A stretch of DNA of 16,831 nt from Microbacteriaceae bacterium. GTDB lineage: Bacteria > Actinomycetota > Actinomycetes > Actinomycetales > Microbacteriaceae. Shown here in pieces: positions 7,858-14,241 of the stretch. The stretch is from positions 1-16,831 of the forward strand of contig JAAZFP010000270.1 in assembly GCA_012511645.1 (NCBI GenBank), written 5' to 3'. The stretch's first letter is position 1. Each line of letters starts with the position of its first letter. The position numbers and the translations under genes were made by a program. Under the pieces are notes generated by a model that was given only the letters and a program-made list of their open reading frames with translations, was not told where the DNA came from and searched no databases.

Positions 7858-9126
7858 ATGAAGGGTCACCACTGTCACACACACGACGAGAGAGCACGGG
7901 TCGACGGCCTCCCCGCCCAGGATGAAGGTTGTTTACCGGCACTTGAGCCGTCGCTGCTTCGCACGCAGCGCACCAGTATCAAGTGGACCAGATACCCCGC
8001 CGACGTGCTCCCTCTGTTTGTTGCCGAGATGGATTTTGCCGTCGCTCCCGTGGTGCAGGAGAGCATCATCTCTCGCGTGTCTGCCTCTGATCTCGGCTAC
8101 CTCGATGGTCCGGGTCCGCTCGCCGGAGCCTTTGCCGATTTCGCGCGGGATCGCTGGGGCTGGCATATCCCGCACGAACACGTGCACCTCGCGACCGACG
8201 TCGCCACGGGCATCGTCGAATCACTGCGGGTGTTCCTGCCCGAGGGCGGCAGAATCGCGCTCCCAGTGCCGGTCTACCCGGGGTTCTTCGAGATGCTCTC
8301 AGAGGTGCCGTTCGAGATTGTCGAGATTCCCTTGTGCCCGGGCCCCGGTGTTGCCGAAGACGCAGCCGCTCCCTCATCGGTCGCCCCTGCCCGTCTCGAT
8401 CTCGCAGCAATCGAAACGGCCTTCGTCTCGGGGATCGATGCGTTTCTGCTGTGTAACCCGCACAACCCGCACGGCACTGTGCACACGGCTGAGGAGCTGG
8501 CAGAGCTCGCGCGTCTCGCCGCTGCGTATGGTGTGTTCGTCATCTCCGACGAGATTCACGCCCCGCTCACCCACCCTGACAAGACGTTCGTGCCTTTCGC
8601 ACCGCTCGCCGCCGCCGCTGGTGTGCTCTCGGTCACCACGACCTCGGCAAGCAAGGGCTGGAACCTCGCTGGCGTGAAGTGCTCGGTGATTGTCGCAGCC
8701 GAGAGCCGGGCGAATGAGATCCTGCGCACCCTGCCTCCAGAGGTCGTCACCCGCGCCTCAATTCTCGGCCTGCACGCGAATGTCGCGGCGTTCCGCAGTG
8801 CGGGCGACTGGCTTGACCGCGTCATCGCACAGTCACGCGCGAACGATGAACTGCTCGCCACACGGGTTCGCGATCACCTGCCCGGAGTGCGTCACACCCG
8901 CCCCCAAGCCGGGTATCTCGCCTGGCTCGACCTGCGTGGCGCGGGGCTTGGCGAGCGCCCGGCCGAGCGCATTCTCGAGGATGCCCGTGTCGCGCTGAAC
9001 GACGGCGCCCACTTTGGTGACGGCGGCAAGGGTCATGCACGGATCAACCTCGCCTGCGCCCCCGAGACGCTCTGCGCGGCGATTGACCGAATCGCCGCCA
9101 TACTGCCCAAGCAGGAGGGTGCATGA
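7858..9126 (+). CDS. MalY/PatB-type PLP-dependent C-S beta-lyase (aminotransferase fold)
   Basis: A 422-aa fold-type I PLP enzyme of the MalY/PatB group, which cleaves the C-S bond of cystathionine (giving homocysteine, pyruvate and ammonia) or of related cysteine conjugates. Visible signature: KWTRYPADVLPLFVAEMDF (42-60, typical of the group), Tyr81-Leu-Asp-Gly in the substrate region, CNPHNPHG (199-206), ISDEIHAPL (229-237) with the PLP-binding Asp231, and TTSASKGWNLAG with the Schiff-base Lys266. Length is somewhat above the usual 390 because of a polar, His-rich N-terminus of about 30 residues. The ATG at 7858 has no strong ribosome binding site, so the true start may be later. It overlaps the next gene by 4 bp (ATGA) and is divergent from mesX. 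Homocysteine supply to MesD is the likely role (inference from context). Confidence 0.88.
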   Translation: MKGHHCHTHDERARVDGLPAQDEGCLPALEPSLLRTQRTSIKWTRYPADVLPLFVAEMDFAVAPVVQESIISRVSASDLGYLDGPGPLAGAFADFARDRWGWHIPHEHVHLATDVATGIVESLRVFLPEGGRIALPVPVYPGFFEMLSEVPFEIVEIPLCPGPGVAEDAAAPSSVAPARLDLAAIETAFVSGIDAFLLCNPHNPHGTVHTAEELAELARLAAAYGVFVISDEIHAPLTHPDKTFVPFAPLAAAAGVLSVTTTSASKGWNLAGVKCSVIVAAESRANEILRTLPPEVVTRASILGLHANVAAFRSAGDWLDRVIAQSRANDELLATRVRDHLPGVRHTRPQAGYLAWLDLRGAGLGERPAERILEDARVALNDGAHFGDGGKGHARINLACAPETLCAAIDRIAAILPKQEGA

Positions 9127-10574
9127 TGAGTTCTTCGACCACGGGAAGCACTGGGCCCATTCGCCACGACTCGACTGTCGCCACGCCCGTCTACGATTGG
9201 AACGGATATGGTTTCGACACCCGCCAGGTGCACGCGGGCGAATATCATGACAAGAACAACGGGTTACGGGTGCCGCCAATCGCGCTCTCTGCGGGATACC
9301 TGTTCGATGATTTCGACGATCAGGTGAGCCGCTTCGACGGCAGTATCCACTGGCGAGCTGAAGACCTCCCTGGCCGCGAAACACCCAACAGCTTCTCGCC
9401 GAGTGAGCGGGCGCCGATCTACTCGCGCCAGGGTAACCCGACCAACTGGGTAGCTGAGGATCGGCTCGCATCCCTTGAGGGGGGTGTGGCGTCTGTTGCT
9501 GTTGCGAGCGGACAGGCAGCCATTTCGGCTGCGCTCTTCGCACTCGCGCAGCACGGCGATCACATCGTGTCGACCGGGTCGATCTATGGGGGCACACGCA
9601 TCCTGTTCGGTCGCAGCTTCGCACGCTTCGGCATCACCTTCGACTCCGTGTGGGATGCCGCTGACGACGCTGAGTGGGAGCGGGTAATCCGCCCCAACAC
9701 CAAAGCGATTTACACGGAGACGATTCCGAACCCTCGCAATGACATCACTGATTTGCGGCGCATCGCTGAGGTCGCTGCGCGCTACCACCTGCCGGTTGTG
9801 GTCGATAACACGGTGGGAACGCCGGCGCTCATTCGTCCGTTTGAGCACGGCTGCCACATTGTCGTGCACTCCACCACGAAGTTTCTCACGGGCCACGGTG
9901 CCGCTGTCGGCGGTGCCGTTGTTGACGGGGGCACCTTTGACTGGGCGGCCGCAGAACGCGCGGGTCGCTCCTTTCCCCTGATCACGCGGTCGTCGCGACC
10001 GAACGTTGCTCCGATGCTCGAACGGTTCGGCGCCGGCGCCTATGCCCGCGCTGTGCGCGAGTCGGTGGTCAACGATATCGGCCCGACGCTCTCCCCACTG
10101 CACGGGTTTCTGCTGCACCAGGGGTTAGAAACGCTGTCACTGCGTATGGAGCGGCACGTTGCTTCGTCGATCGAGATTGCCGCATGGCTCGAAAAGCAGC
10201 CCGAAGTCGAATCGGTTGACTATGCGGGCCTTCCGTCGAGCCCGCTGCACGAACTCGCAGTGCACGACTACGGGGCCGATGCCCAGGGTCGGGGTCGCAC
10301 CGGCTCCGTCTTCGGGGTCACGGTGCACGGCGGCGTCGAAGGCGCTCGCGCGTTCTTCAATGGGCTGCGCATCTTCTCACGCATGACGGGCATCGGCGAT
10401 ACCCGTTCGATGGTGCTGCATCCCCTGTCTTCGACCCATGGCACCTTTTCACCCGAGATCAATGCTCAGCTCGGGGTCACACCCGGCTTGCTCAGACTCT
10501 CAATCGGGCTGGAATCAGTCGATGACCTGATCCGTGACTTGCGCGGGGCGCACGACCGGGTCGCGGCACGCTAA
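9123..10574 (+). CDS. metY: O-acetylhomoserine sulfhydrylase (Cys/Met metabolism PLP enzyme)
   Basis: A 483-aa member of the Cys/Met-metabolism PLP enzyme family, best read as O-acetylhomoserine sulfhydrylase, which makes homocysteine from O-acetylhomoserine and sulfide. Evidence: FDTRQVHAGE (31-40) at the N-terminus, YSRQGNPTN (100-108), ASGQAAISA (128-136), VVVDNTVGTP (225-234) and HSTTKFLTGHG (249-259) with the PLP Lys253. It is about 50 residues longer than usual; part lies at 68-97, between FDDFDDQ and the YSRQGNPT block, where a hydrophilic insert is visible. AGGAGG at 9113-9118 is only 4 nt from the ATG at 9123 and 7 nt from the ATG at 9126, so the second start may be the one used. Translation is coupled to the lyase gene. 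Cystathionine gamma-synthase is a less likely alternative. Confidence 0.87.
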   Translation: MMSSSTTGSTGPIRHDSTVATPVYDWNGYGFDTRQVHAGEYHDKNNGLRVPPIALSAGYLFDDFDDQVSRFDGSIHWRAEDLPGRETPNSFSPSERAPIYSRQGNPTNWVAEDRLASLEGGVASVAVASGQAAISAALFALAQHGDHIVSTGSIYGGTRILFGRSFARFGITFDSVWDAADDAEWERVIRPNTKAIYTETIPNPRNDITDLRRIAEVAARYHLPVVVDNTVGTPALIRPFEHGCHIVVHSTTKFLTGHGAAVGGAVVDGGTFDWAAAERAGRSFPLITRSSRPNVAPMLERFGAGAYARAVRESVVNDIGPTLSPLHGFLLHQGLETLSLRMERHVASSIEIAAWLEKQPEVESVDYAGLPSSPLHELAVHDYGADAQGRGRTGSVFGVTVHGGVEGARAFFNGLRIFSRMTGIGDTRSMVLHPLSSTHGTFSPEINAQLGVTPGLLRLSIGLESVDDLIRDLRGAHDRVAAR

Positions 10575-10704
10575 GCTGCGGCACATACAGATCATCAACG
10601 AAGTGAATTGGCCCGGGGTGGTCGGAGGGCCGTAGGTGAGGTGGCAGCAGGCTCGCTGACCCCTCGTGTCTGATCGTAGTAGATCTCCTTCAATGACCGA
10701 AGGT

Positions 10705-10861
10705 ATTCGACAGATAGCGGGCGAGCACAACAGCCGACGCCGTGAGACCCGTCTCACATGGATACTCTCGACAGACGCGTCGCAGTCTGGATCATAAGAG
10801 GTCGACCGAGCAAGGAGGCTCGCGTTTTGTGCATAGCTGGGGTCGCAGCTGCAGCCTGCCG
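10705..10861 (+). pseudogene. Decayed fragment of the DUF3800-like gene
   Basis: This stretch matches 13767-13921, residues about 49-100 of the intact gene at 13623-14159. From 10777 to 10860 I count 75 of 84 identical bases without a gap. Further left the match continues with a 1-bp gap near 10747 and a 3-bp gap near 10720. Restoring the frame gives RVAVWIIRGRPSKEAR and then VLCIAGVAAAAC, against RVAVWIAKGRPSKEAR and DLCIAGVAAAAC in the intact protein. The 1-bp gap and the lost ends show that it is not functional. It lies in a 400-base stretch (10575-10974) with no other gene, between the convergent metY and DUF2207 genes. Nothing else recognisable is in that stretch. Confidence 0.75.
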
Positions 10862-10974
10862 CCACCTTCGATCGGATGCTTCTCGCTCATGTTCGTGTTG
10901 TGATCGACGTTTCGGGCTTGCTCCATGCGGTTGACGTGCTGCTCCGCACCGGGGTACCCGTCATTTCGTGGAGG

Positions 10975-12792
10975 TCAGACGCCGCCTCCCCCGCCACCTC
11001 CCCCGCCCCCGCCGGCTGAGGCGCCACTCGACCCGCCTGACGATGAGGCGCCGTAGGCACCGCCCAGGCTCGACGAAAACGCACCGAAACTCGATGAGAA
11101 GTTTCCAGCGTTGAACGCGAGGGGCGCGATGTACCAGCTCGGCGGCACATCGTTCGTCTCGTACAGTCGGGCGAGTACGGCGGCCCAACGTTTCTCGAGC
11201 CCGAACAGCATCGCGTACGGCAGCAGCCGCTCGTGCAGGTGCACGAGACGCATTTCCTCGCCCTCAGGGTCGGCCACGCCCGACAGCGGGGCGCGATCCG
11301 CCCCCTCAGGAGATTGCAGGTACCGCAGCCGATCTGCCTCGGCGAGCTTGATATACATCTTTAGGCCACGCAAATGGTCGCGAATCTCGACCCCGCGCGC
11401 GGTCAGCGGCCGCCGCGAGATCAGCACGATCGCCGCCACCAGCCCAGCGAACGACACGGCGAGACTGACACCGGGCCACGCGCCACCGTACACCTGGTCG
11501 AGCGAGACGCCGCCCGAGATGGCGCCGGTGAGCGCCGCGATCGACGCCACGATGAGCAGCACGGTAACCAGTTTCGCCGGGTAGGGCTTTCGCAGACCGT
11601 TGGCGAGCACGTCGACGCTGATCTGCTGCTGCAGCTTCTCGAACCCGCTTGCGGTCGTGCCGTCGCGTGTGCTGAGATCGCGGATCGCTCCGGGCACCGG
11701 GTCGTAGCCGAACACCGCCTGCACGGCCTTGTACTCGTGCACGTCGATGTCGGTGGCGTCGAGCAACTCGATGCGGTAGCCGCGCTTGCCCCGTTTCTCG
11801 CCCTGGGCTTCGAGCAGGCGCACGCTGCCGCGTATGGCGAGATCGACCAGTTGTGCGGGGATAGCGCGCGTCACACTCCCATAGATATTGGCGGCGGTGA
11901 GCACGTTGACGCCGCTGAGGGGTTCGTACTCGGGCACGATGATGCCGCGCCCCGGAGCATCGCGCAGGTGGCGCCGGCGCACGACCGCAGCAGCCACTGC
12001 GGTGCCGAGGGCAACGACCGCTGCGATCGCGGAGATCAGCGGGGCAGGCGCGGCGAAGAAGCCGCTGTCGCGCACCGCGAAGGTGCCGGGTGCGAAGCCG
12101 ATCGAGAACGAGAGGGTCTGGTGCGGGCCGAGCGGCCCGTCGCTTGCGAAGACAAGCCCGTCGGTGGTGGCGGGCTGGGCGGTGGCTGGCTGCCGGGAGC
12201 CGTCTCCGCCCTGCACGGCGGAGACGTGCCCGGTGAGTCGTTCGTGCAGTTCGGCAGGGAGGTGCACCGTGGCGGTGACACGTTCGAAGGGTTGCGCCCA
12301 GTCAAGGCCATTAACATCCCAGTAGAACTCGTCACGGCCGGTGTTCGAGAAGAACTCGGTGACGTTGCGCTGCTCGTATTCAATGACGTAGATGCGCGTG
12401 CCGTGCACGTAGTCGTCGGCAGCGATCGTGATCGAGAGCACGTCGTCGTCGCTATCGGTCTCGTAGCTCAGGGGGTTGCCCTCACCATCGGTCACCGAGA
12501 CGATGACGAGATCGGTCGGACGGCCGAGGTAACGCTCGGGAATCGATCTGCGAATGCCACGATTCTGGTCGATGTCGGGAAACTCGGCGACGAGTGTCTC
12601 GACCGTGCGCAGCATCGACTGCCCGTGGTCGTCGCGATCAAGATAGTAGTCTGCGTCGAAGCTCGCGAACTCGAAGTCATCGACCGAGGCCAGGTGCTGC
12701 ACGTCGTGCGGCGCAGCGTGCGCCGTCGCCGGTGCGAGCCCGCCCGCCGCAAGCATCAGCACGGCGCACGACCAGATGACTGTGCGGAGCAT
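10975..12792 (-). CDS. DUF2207 domain-containing membrane protein
   Basis: A 605-aa predicted membrane protein of the DUF2207 family (YciQ-like), function unknown. From the ATG at 12792 it begins with a clear signal peptide (MLRTVIWSCAVLMLAAGG, ending near ATAHA-AP, about residue 26). An extracytoplasmic beta-rich domain follows, with ITIAADDYVHGTRIYVIEYE and EFYWDVNGLDW, typical of DUF2207. Then come one TM segment (about 250-275), a cytoplasmic domain, two more TM segments (about 405-450) and a cytoplasmic tail. The C-terminus is a Ser/Ala/Gly-rich run ending in 11 Gly and Val, which is common in this family. The frame is open to 12939, but those 49 residues are basic and would bury the signal peptide, so I reject that start. 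No strong ribosome binding site is visible. It is divergent from the parD gene. Confidence 0.88.
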   Translation of the reverse strand: MLRTVIWSCAVLMLAAGGLAPATAHAAPHDVQHLASVDDFEFASFDADYYLDRDDHGQSMLRTVETLVAEFPDIDQNRGIRRSIPERYLGRPTDLVIVSVTDGEGNPLSYETDSDDDVLSITIAADDYVHGTRIYVIEYEQRNVTEFFSNTGRDEFYWDVNGLDWAQPFERVTATVHLPAELHERLTGHVSAVQGGDGSRQPATAQPATTDGLVFASDGPLGPHQTLSFSIGFAPGTFAVRDSGFFAAPAPLISAIAAVVALGTAVAAAVVRRRHLRDAPGRGIIVPEYEPLSGVNVLTAANIYGSVTRAIPAQLVDLAIRGSVRLLEAQGEKRGKRGYRIELLDATDIDVHEYKAVQAVFGYDPVPGAIRDLSTRDGTTASGFEKLQQQISVDVLANGLRKPYPAKLVTVLLIVASIAALTGAISGGVSLDQVYGGAWPGVSLAVSFAGLVAAIVLISRRPLTARGVEIRDHLRGLKMYIKLAEADRLRYLQSPEGADRAPLSGVADPEGEEMRLVHLHERLLPYAMLFGLEKRWAAVLARLYETNDVPPSWYIAPLAFNAGNFSSSFGAFSSSLGGAYGASSSGGSSGASAGGGGGGGGGGGV

Positions 12793-12953
12793 GCCGCCAG
12801 AATACCGAAAAGCCGCTCCGAAAGACGCCCGGGTCAATCCAGGCTGCGTCGCACGAGTCGACGAGGCGTTCTGCTGAGCGCGAGTGCCGCAAGAGACCCG
12901 GCCAGTGCGACGCCGATGACACTTGGGCTTGATCCCCATCAGTAGACGAGCAG

Positions 12954-12985
12954 GATCGAGTCATACTCAAAAGCGAGGTTCGATC
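12954..12985 (+). promoter_or_regulatory. Probable parD promoter and operator
   Basis: A -10-like CATACT (12962-12967) sits inside the small inverted repeat GAGT-CAT-ACTC (12958-12968). A wider pair GATCGA (12954-12959) and TCGATC (12980-12985) brackets this and the GAGG ribosome binding site. Antitoxins of the ParD type usually repress their own operon by binding palindromes at the promoter, so this is the natural operator. No good -35 element was found. Confidence 0.35.
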
Positions 12986-13270
12986 ATGCGCACCACGAAG
13001 CAGCTCAGCATCACCCTTCCCAACAGCATGGCGGACGCCCTCAAAGAGCGCGTCGCGTCCGGTGCATACGCCAGCGAGAGCGAGGTGGTGCGCGACGGCT
13101 TGCGCGCACTGTTCGCGCGCGACGAAGCAGTCGAGAACTGGCTGCGCACCGAGGTCATCGCCTCCGTCGAAGAGCTGTGCGCCGATCCCTCGCGGGCTAT
13201 CAGCTCCGAAGAGATGCGTGCCGAACTCTCCCGTTGGCACGCTGAGCGCCTTGCCGACAGCTCGTCGTGA
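12986..13270 (+). CDS. parD: ParD-type antitoxin (ribbon-helix-helix)
   Basis: A 94-aa protein with a CopG/ParD-like ribbon-helix-helix N-terminus: KQLSITLPNSMADALKERV (residues 5-23) forms the strand and first helix, then SGAYASESEVVRDGLRAL gives the second helix, a pattern typical of ParD antitoxins. The C-terminal half (RDEAVENWLRTEV, then SSEEMRAELSRW) is the acidic or helical toxin-binding tail. It should bind and neutralise ParE and repress its own promoter. The ATG at 12986 has GAGG at a suitable distance. The frame extends to 12923, but those 21 residues do not look like protein of this family. The stop overlaps the GTG of parE (GTGA, 13267-13270), the usual toxin-antitoxin arrangement. 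The antitoxin appears intact while the toxin is broken. Confidence 0.88.
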   Translation: MRTTKQLSITLPNSMADALKERVASGAYASESEVVRDGLRALFARDEAVENWLRTEVIASVEELCADPSRAISSEEMRAELSRWHAERLADSSS

Positions 13271-13540
13271 CGCATCGGGTCATCTACATCACCGCGCGCT
13301 CATCAACAGTTGCACGCAACCTATGACTGGATCGCGGGCGAAGCAGGGCCGGAAATCGCACAACGGTTCCTGCTCTCGATGTATGGCTACTGCGACGCTC
13401 TGGCAAACTTCCCTTTCCGAGGCCGCGCTCGGGATGATCTCACTCCCGGGATGCGAGTGATCGGATTCCGTCGGCGAGTGTCAGTGAGTTTCAGTTGCTT
13501 TCACGAAAAGAATGGCCCGGAAATGGCCCGGATCAGCTAG
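13267..13540 (+). pseudogene. parE: ParE-type toxin, frameshifted and C-terminally truncated
   Basis: RelE/ParE-superfamily toxin remnant. The GTG at 13267 overlaps the parD stop and opens VTHRVIY, as in ParE. The frame then runs to a stop within 20 codons. Skipping one base at about 13288 gives SPRAHQQLHATYDWIAGEAG, then EIAQRFLLSMYGYCDAL, then FPFRGRARDDLTPGMRVIGFRRRVSVSF, a clear ParE core. A 76-codon frame from the TTG at 13310 covers most of that core. After VSVSF the family's final strand, usually ending like ILGVFYGG, is absent and replaced by SCFHEKNGPEMARIS. So there is one +1 indel and a replaced tail of about 20 residues. The indel could be a sequencing error; the lost tail could not. 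ParE toxins normally poison gyrase or the ribosome; this copy is probably inactive. Confidence 0.75.
13507..13518. repeat. 12-bp direct repeat, left copy
   Basis: AAAGAATGGCCC occurs here and again at 16701-16712, on either side of the DUF3800-like and primase-helicase genes. Here it lies in the aberrant tail of parE and is followed by a second partial copy (AAATGGCCCGG, 13521-13531). A perfect 12-mer pair can occur by chance in a window of this size, so its role as a target duplication or attachment core is only suggested by position. Confidence 0.35.
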
Positions 13541-13610
13541 CCGTTACCGCCGATACCCCGTCGCACATTGGGCGGACTTCTGACTCGGTCAACCAGCATC
13601 TCGTTCACAG

Positions 13611-13616
13611 TAAAAT
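13611..13616 (+). promoter_or_regulatory. -10 element of a probable leaderless promoter
   Basis: TAAAAT lies exactly 6 nt before the ATG at 13623, the TANNNT spacing found before leaderless messages in actinobacteria. No Shine-Dalgarno precedes that ATG, which supports leaderless expression. The -35 region (GTCAAC, 17-18 nt upstream) is weak. Confidence 0.5.
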
Positions 13617-13622
13617 CGAGCA

Positions 13623-14159
13623 ATGATCTTCCTAGCTTCCGACCGCCTATATGTGGATGAGTCGAAGGCACGTGGCTACTACGTTGTCGCTACAGCATCT
13701 TCGGGAAGGTCAGTGCAGGCCTCAGAGAAAGCGCTCCGATCACTGTTGAAGCCAGGCCAGCGTCGCATTCATTTCAAAAGCGAACGCGACAGCCGTCGTC
13801 GTGAAATCCTGTCCCGCATGAATGAACTCGACGTGCGCGTCGCAGTCTGGATTGCAAAGGGTCGACCGAGCAAAGAGGCTCGCGATTTGTGCATAGCCGG
13901 GGTCGCGGCTGCAGCCTGCCACTCCGGAGCAGATCAGCTCATCCTAGAACGAGACGATTCTCTTATGGGCGCTGATCGAAAACTCATTGCGAGCATCCTC
14001 CGCCAGGAAAAGAACATCGACCTCAAATATCAACATGCGGCACCGCACGAGTACCCACTGTTGTGGGTAAGCGACGCAGTAGCCTGGTGCTATTCGAGCG
14101 GTGGCGACTGGAAACGTCGCGCCGAGCCACTCGTTGAACACCGACTCATCATGTTGTAA
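13623..14159 (+). CDS. Putative RNase H-fold protein (DUF3800-like)
   Basis: A 178-aa soluble protein that I place near DUF3800, a family with a predicted RNase H-like nuclease fold often found in defence and mobile contexts. Visible pointers: the N-terminal strand LYVDES with Asp12 and Glu13, a basic IHFKSERDSRRRE block (49-61), a core strand VRVAVWIAKG, an acidic ILERDDS (107-113), and a C-terminal VSDAVAWCYSSGGDW (149-163) with Asp151. These acidic residues could form the metal site, but I cannot align them with certainty. The message is probably leaderless. The gene is convergent with the primase-helicase gene, 82 bp apart, and follows the broken parE. A decayed partial copy lies 3 kb upstream, so the gene has been duplicated or inserted more than once. 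It could be the nuclease partner of the helicase (inference). Confidence 0.6.
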   Translation: MIFLASDRLYVDESKARGYYVVATASSGRSVQASEKALRSLLKPGQRRIHFKSERDSRRREILSRMNELDVRVAVWIAKGRPSKEARDLCIAGVAAAACHSGADQLILERDDSLMGADRKLIASILRQEKNIDLKYQHAAPHEYPLLWVSDAVAWCYSSGGDWKRRAEPLVEHRLIML

Positions 14160-14168
14160 AAATGCGTG

Positions 14169-14206
14169 AACCTGGCCCGTCGTACCGTCCGGAAGACTGC
14201 CAGGTT
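14169..14206. terminator. Hairpin between convergent genes
   Basis: Perfect 8-bp arms AACCTGGC (14169-14176) and GCCAGGTT (14199-14206) enclose a 22-base loop. The hairpin sits in the 82-bp gap between two convergent genes, where a bidirectional terminator is expected. No long T-run follows, so termination strength is uncertain. Confidence 0.45.
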
Positions 14207-14241
14207 CTGAGGGCTACTGCCCGCCGCACCAACAGTTTAGC

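Noticed and set aside
9264..10118. A 284-codon minus-strand frame opposite the sulfhydrylase
   Set aside because: The plus-strand gene carries all PLP-enzyme motifs. The minus frame is a codon-bias shadow.
10876..11020. A short plus-strand frame starting MLLAHVRVVIDVSGLLHAV
   Set aside because: It has no ribosome binding site and runs on into the antisense of the DUF2207 Gly-rich tail. The protein-like look of the first 30 residues is not enough.
10978..11030. GC-rich short-period repeat
   Set aside because: It encodes the poly-Gly C-terminus of the DUF2207 protein and needs no separate explanation.
11374..12945. A 523-codon open frame on the plus strand opposite the DUF2207 gene
   Set aside because: It is the antisense shadow of a GC-rich gene. 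The minus-strand protein has a signal peptide, TM segments and the family's Gly-rich tail, while this frame has repetitive Asp/Gly/His/Arg composition and no known motif.
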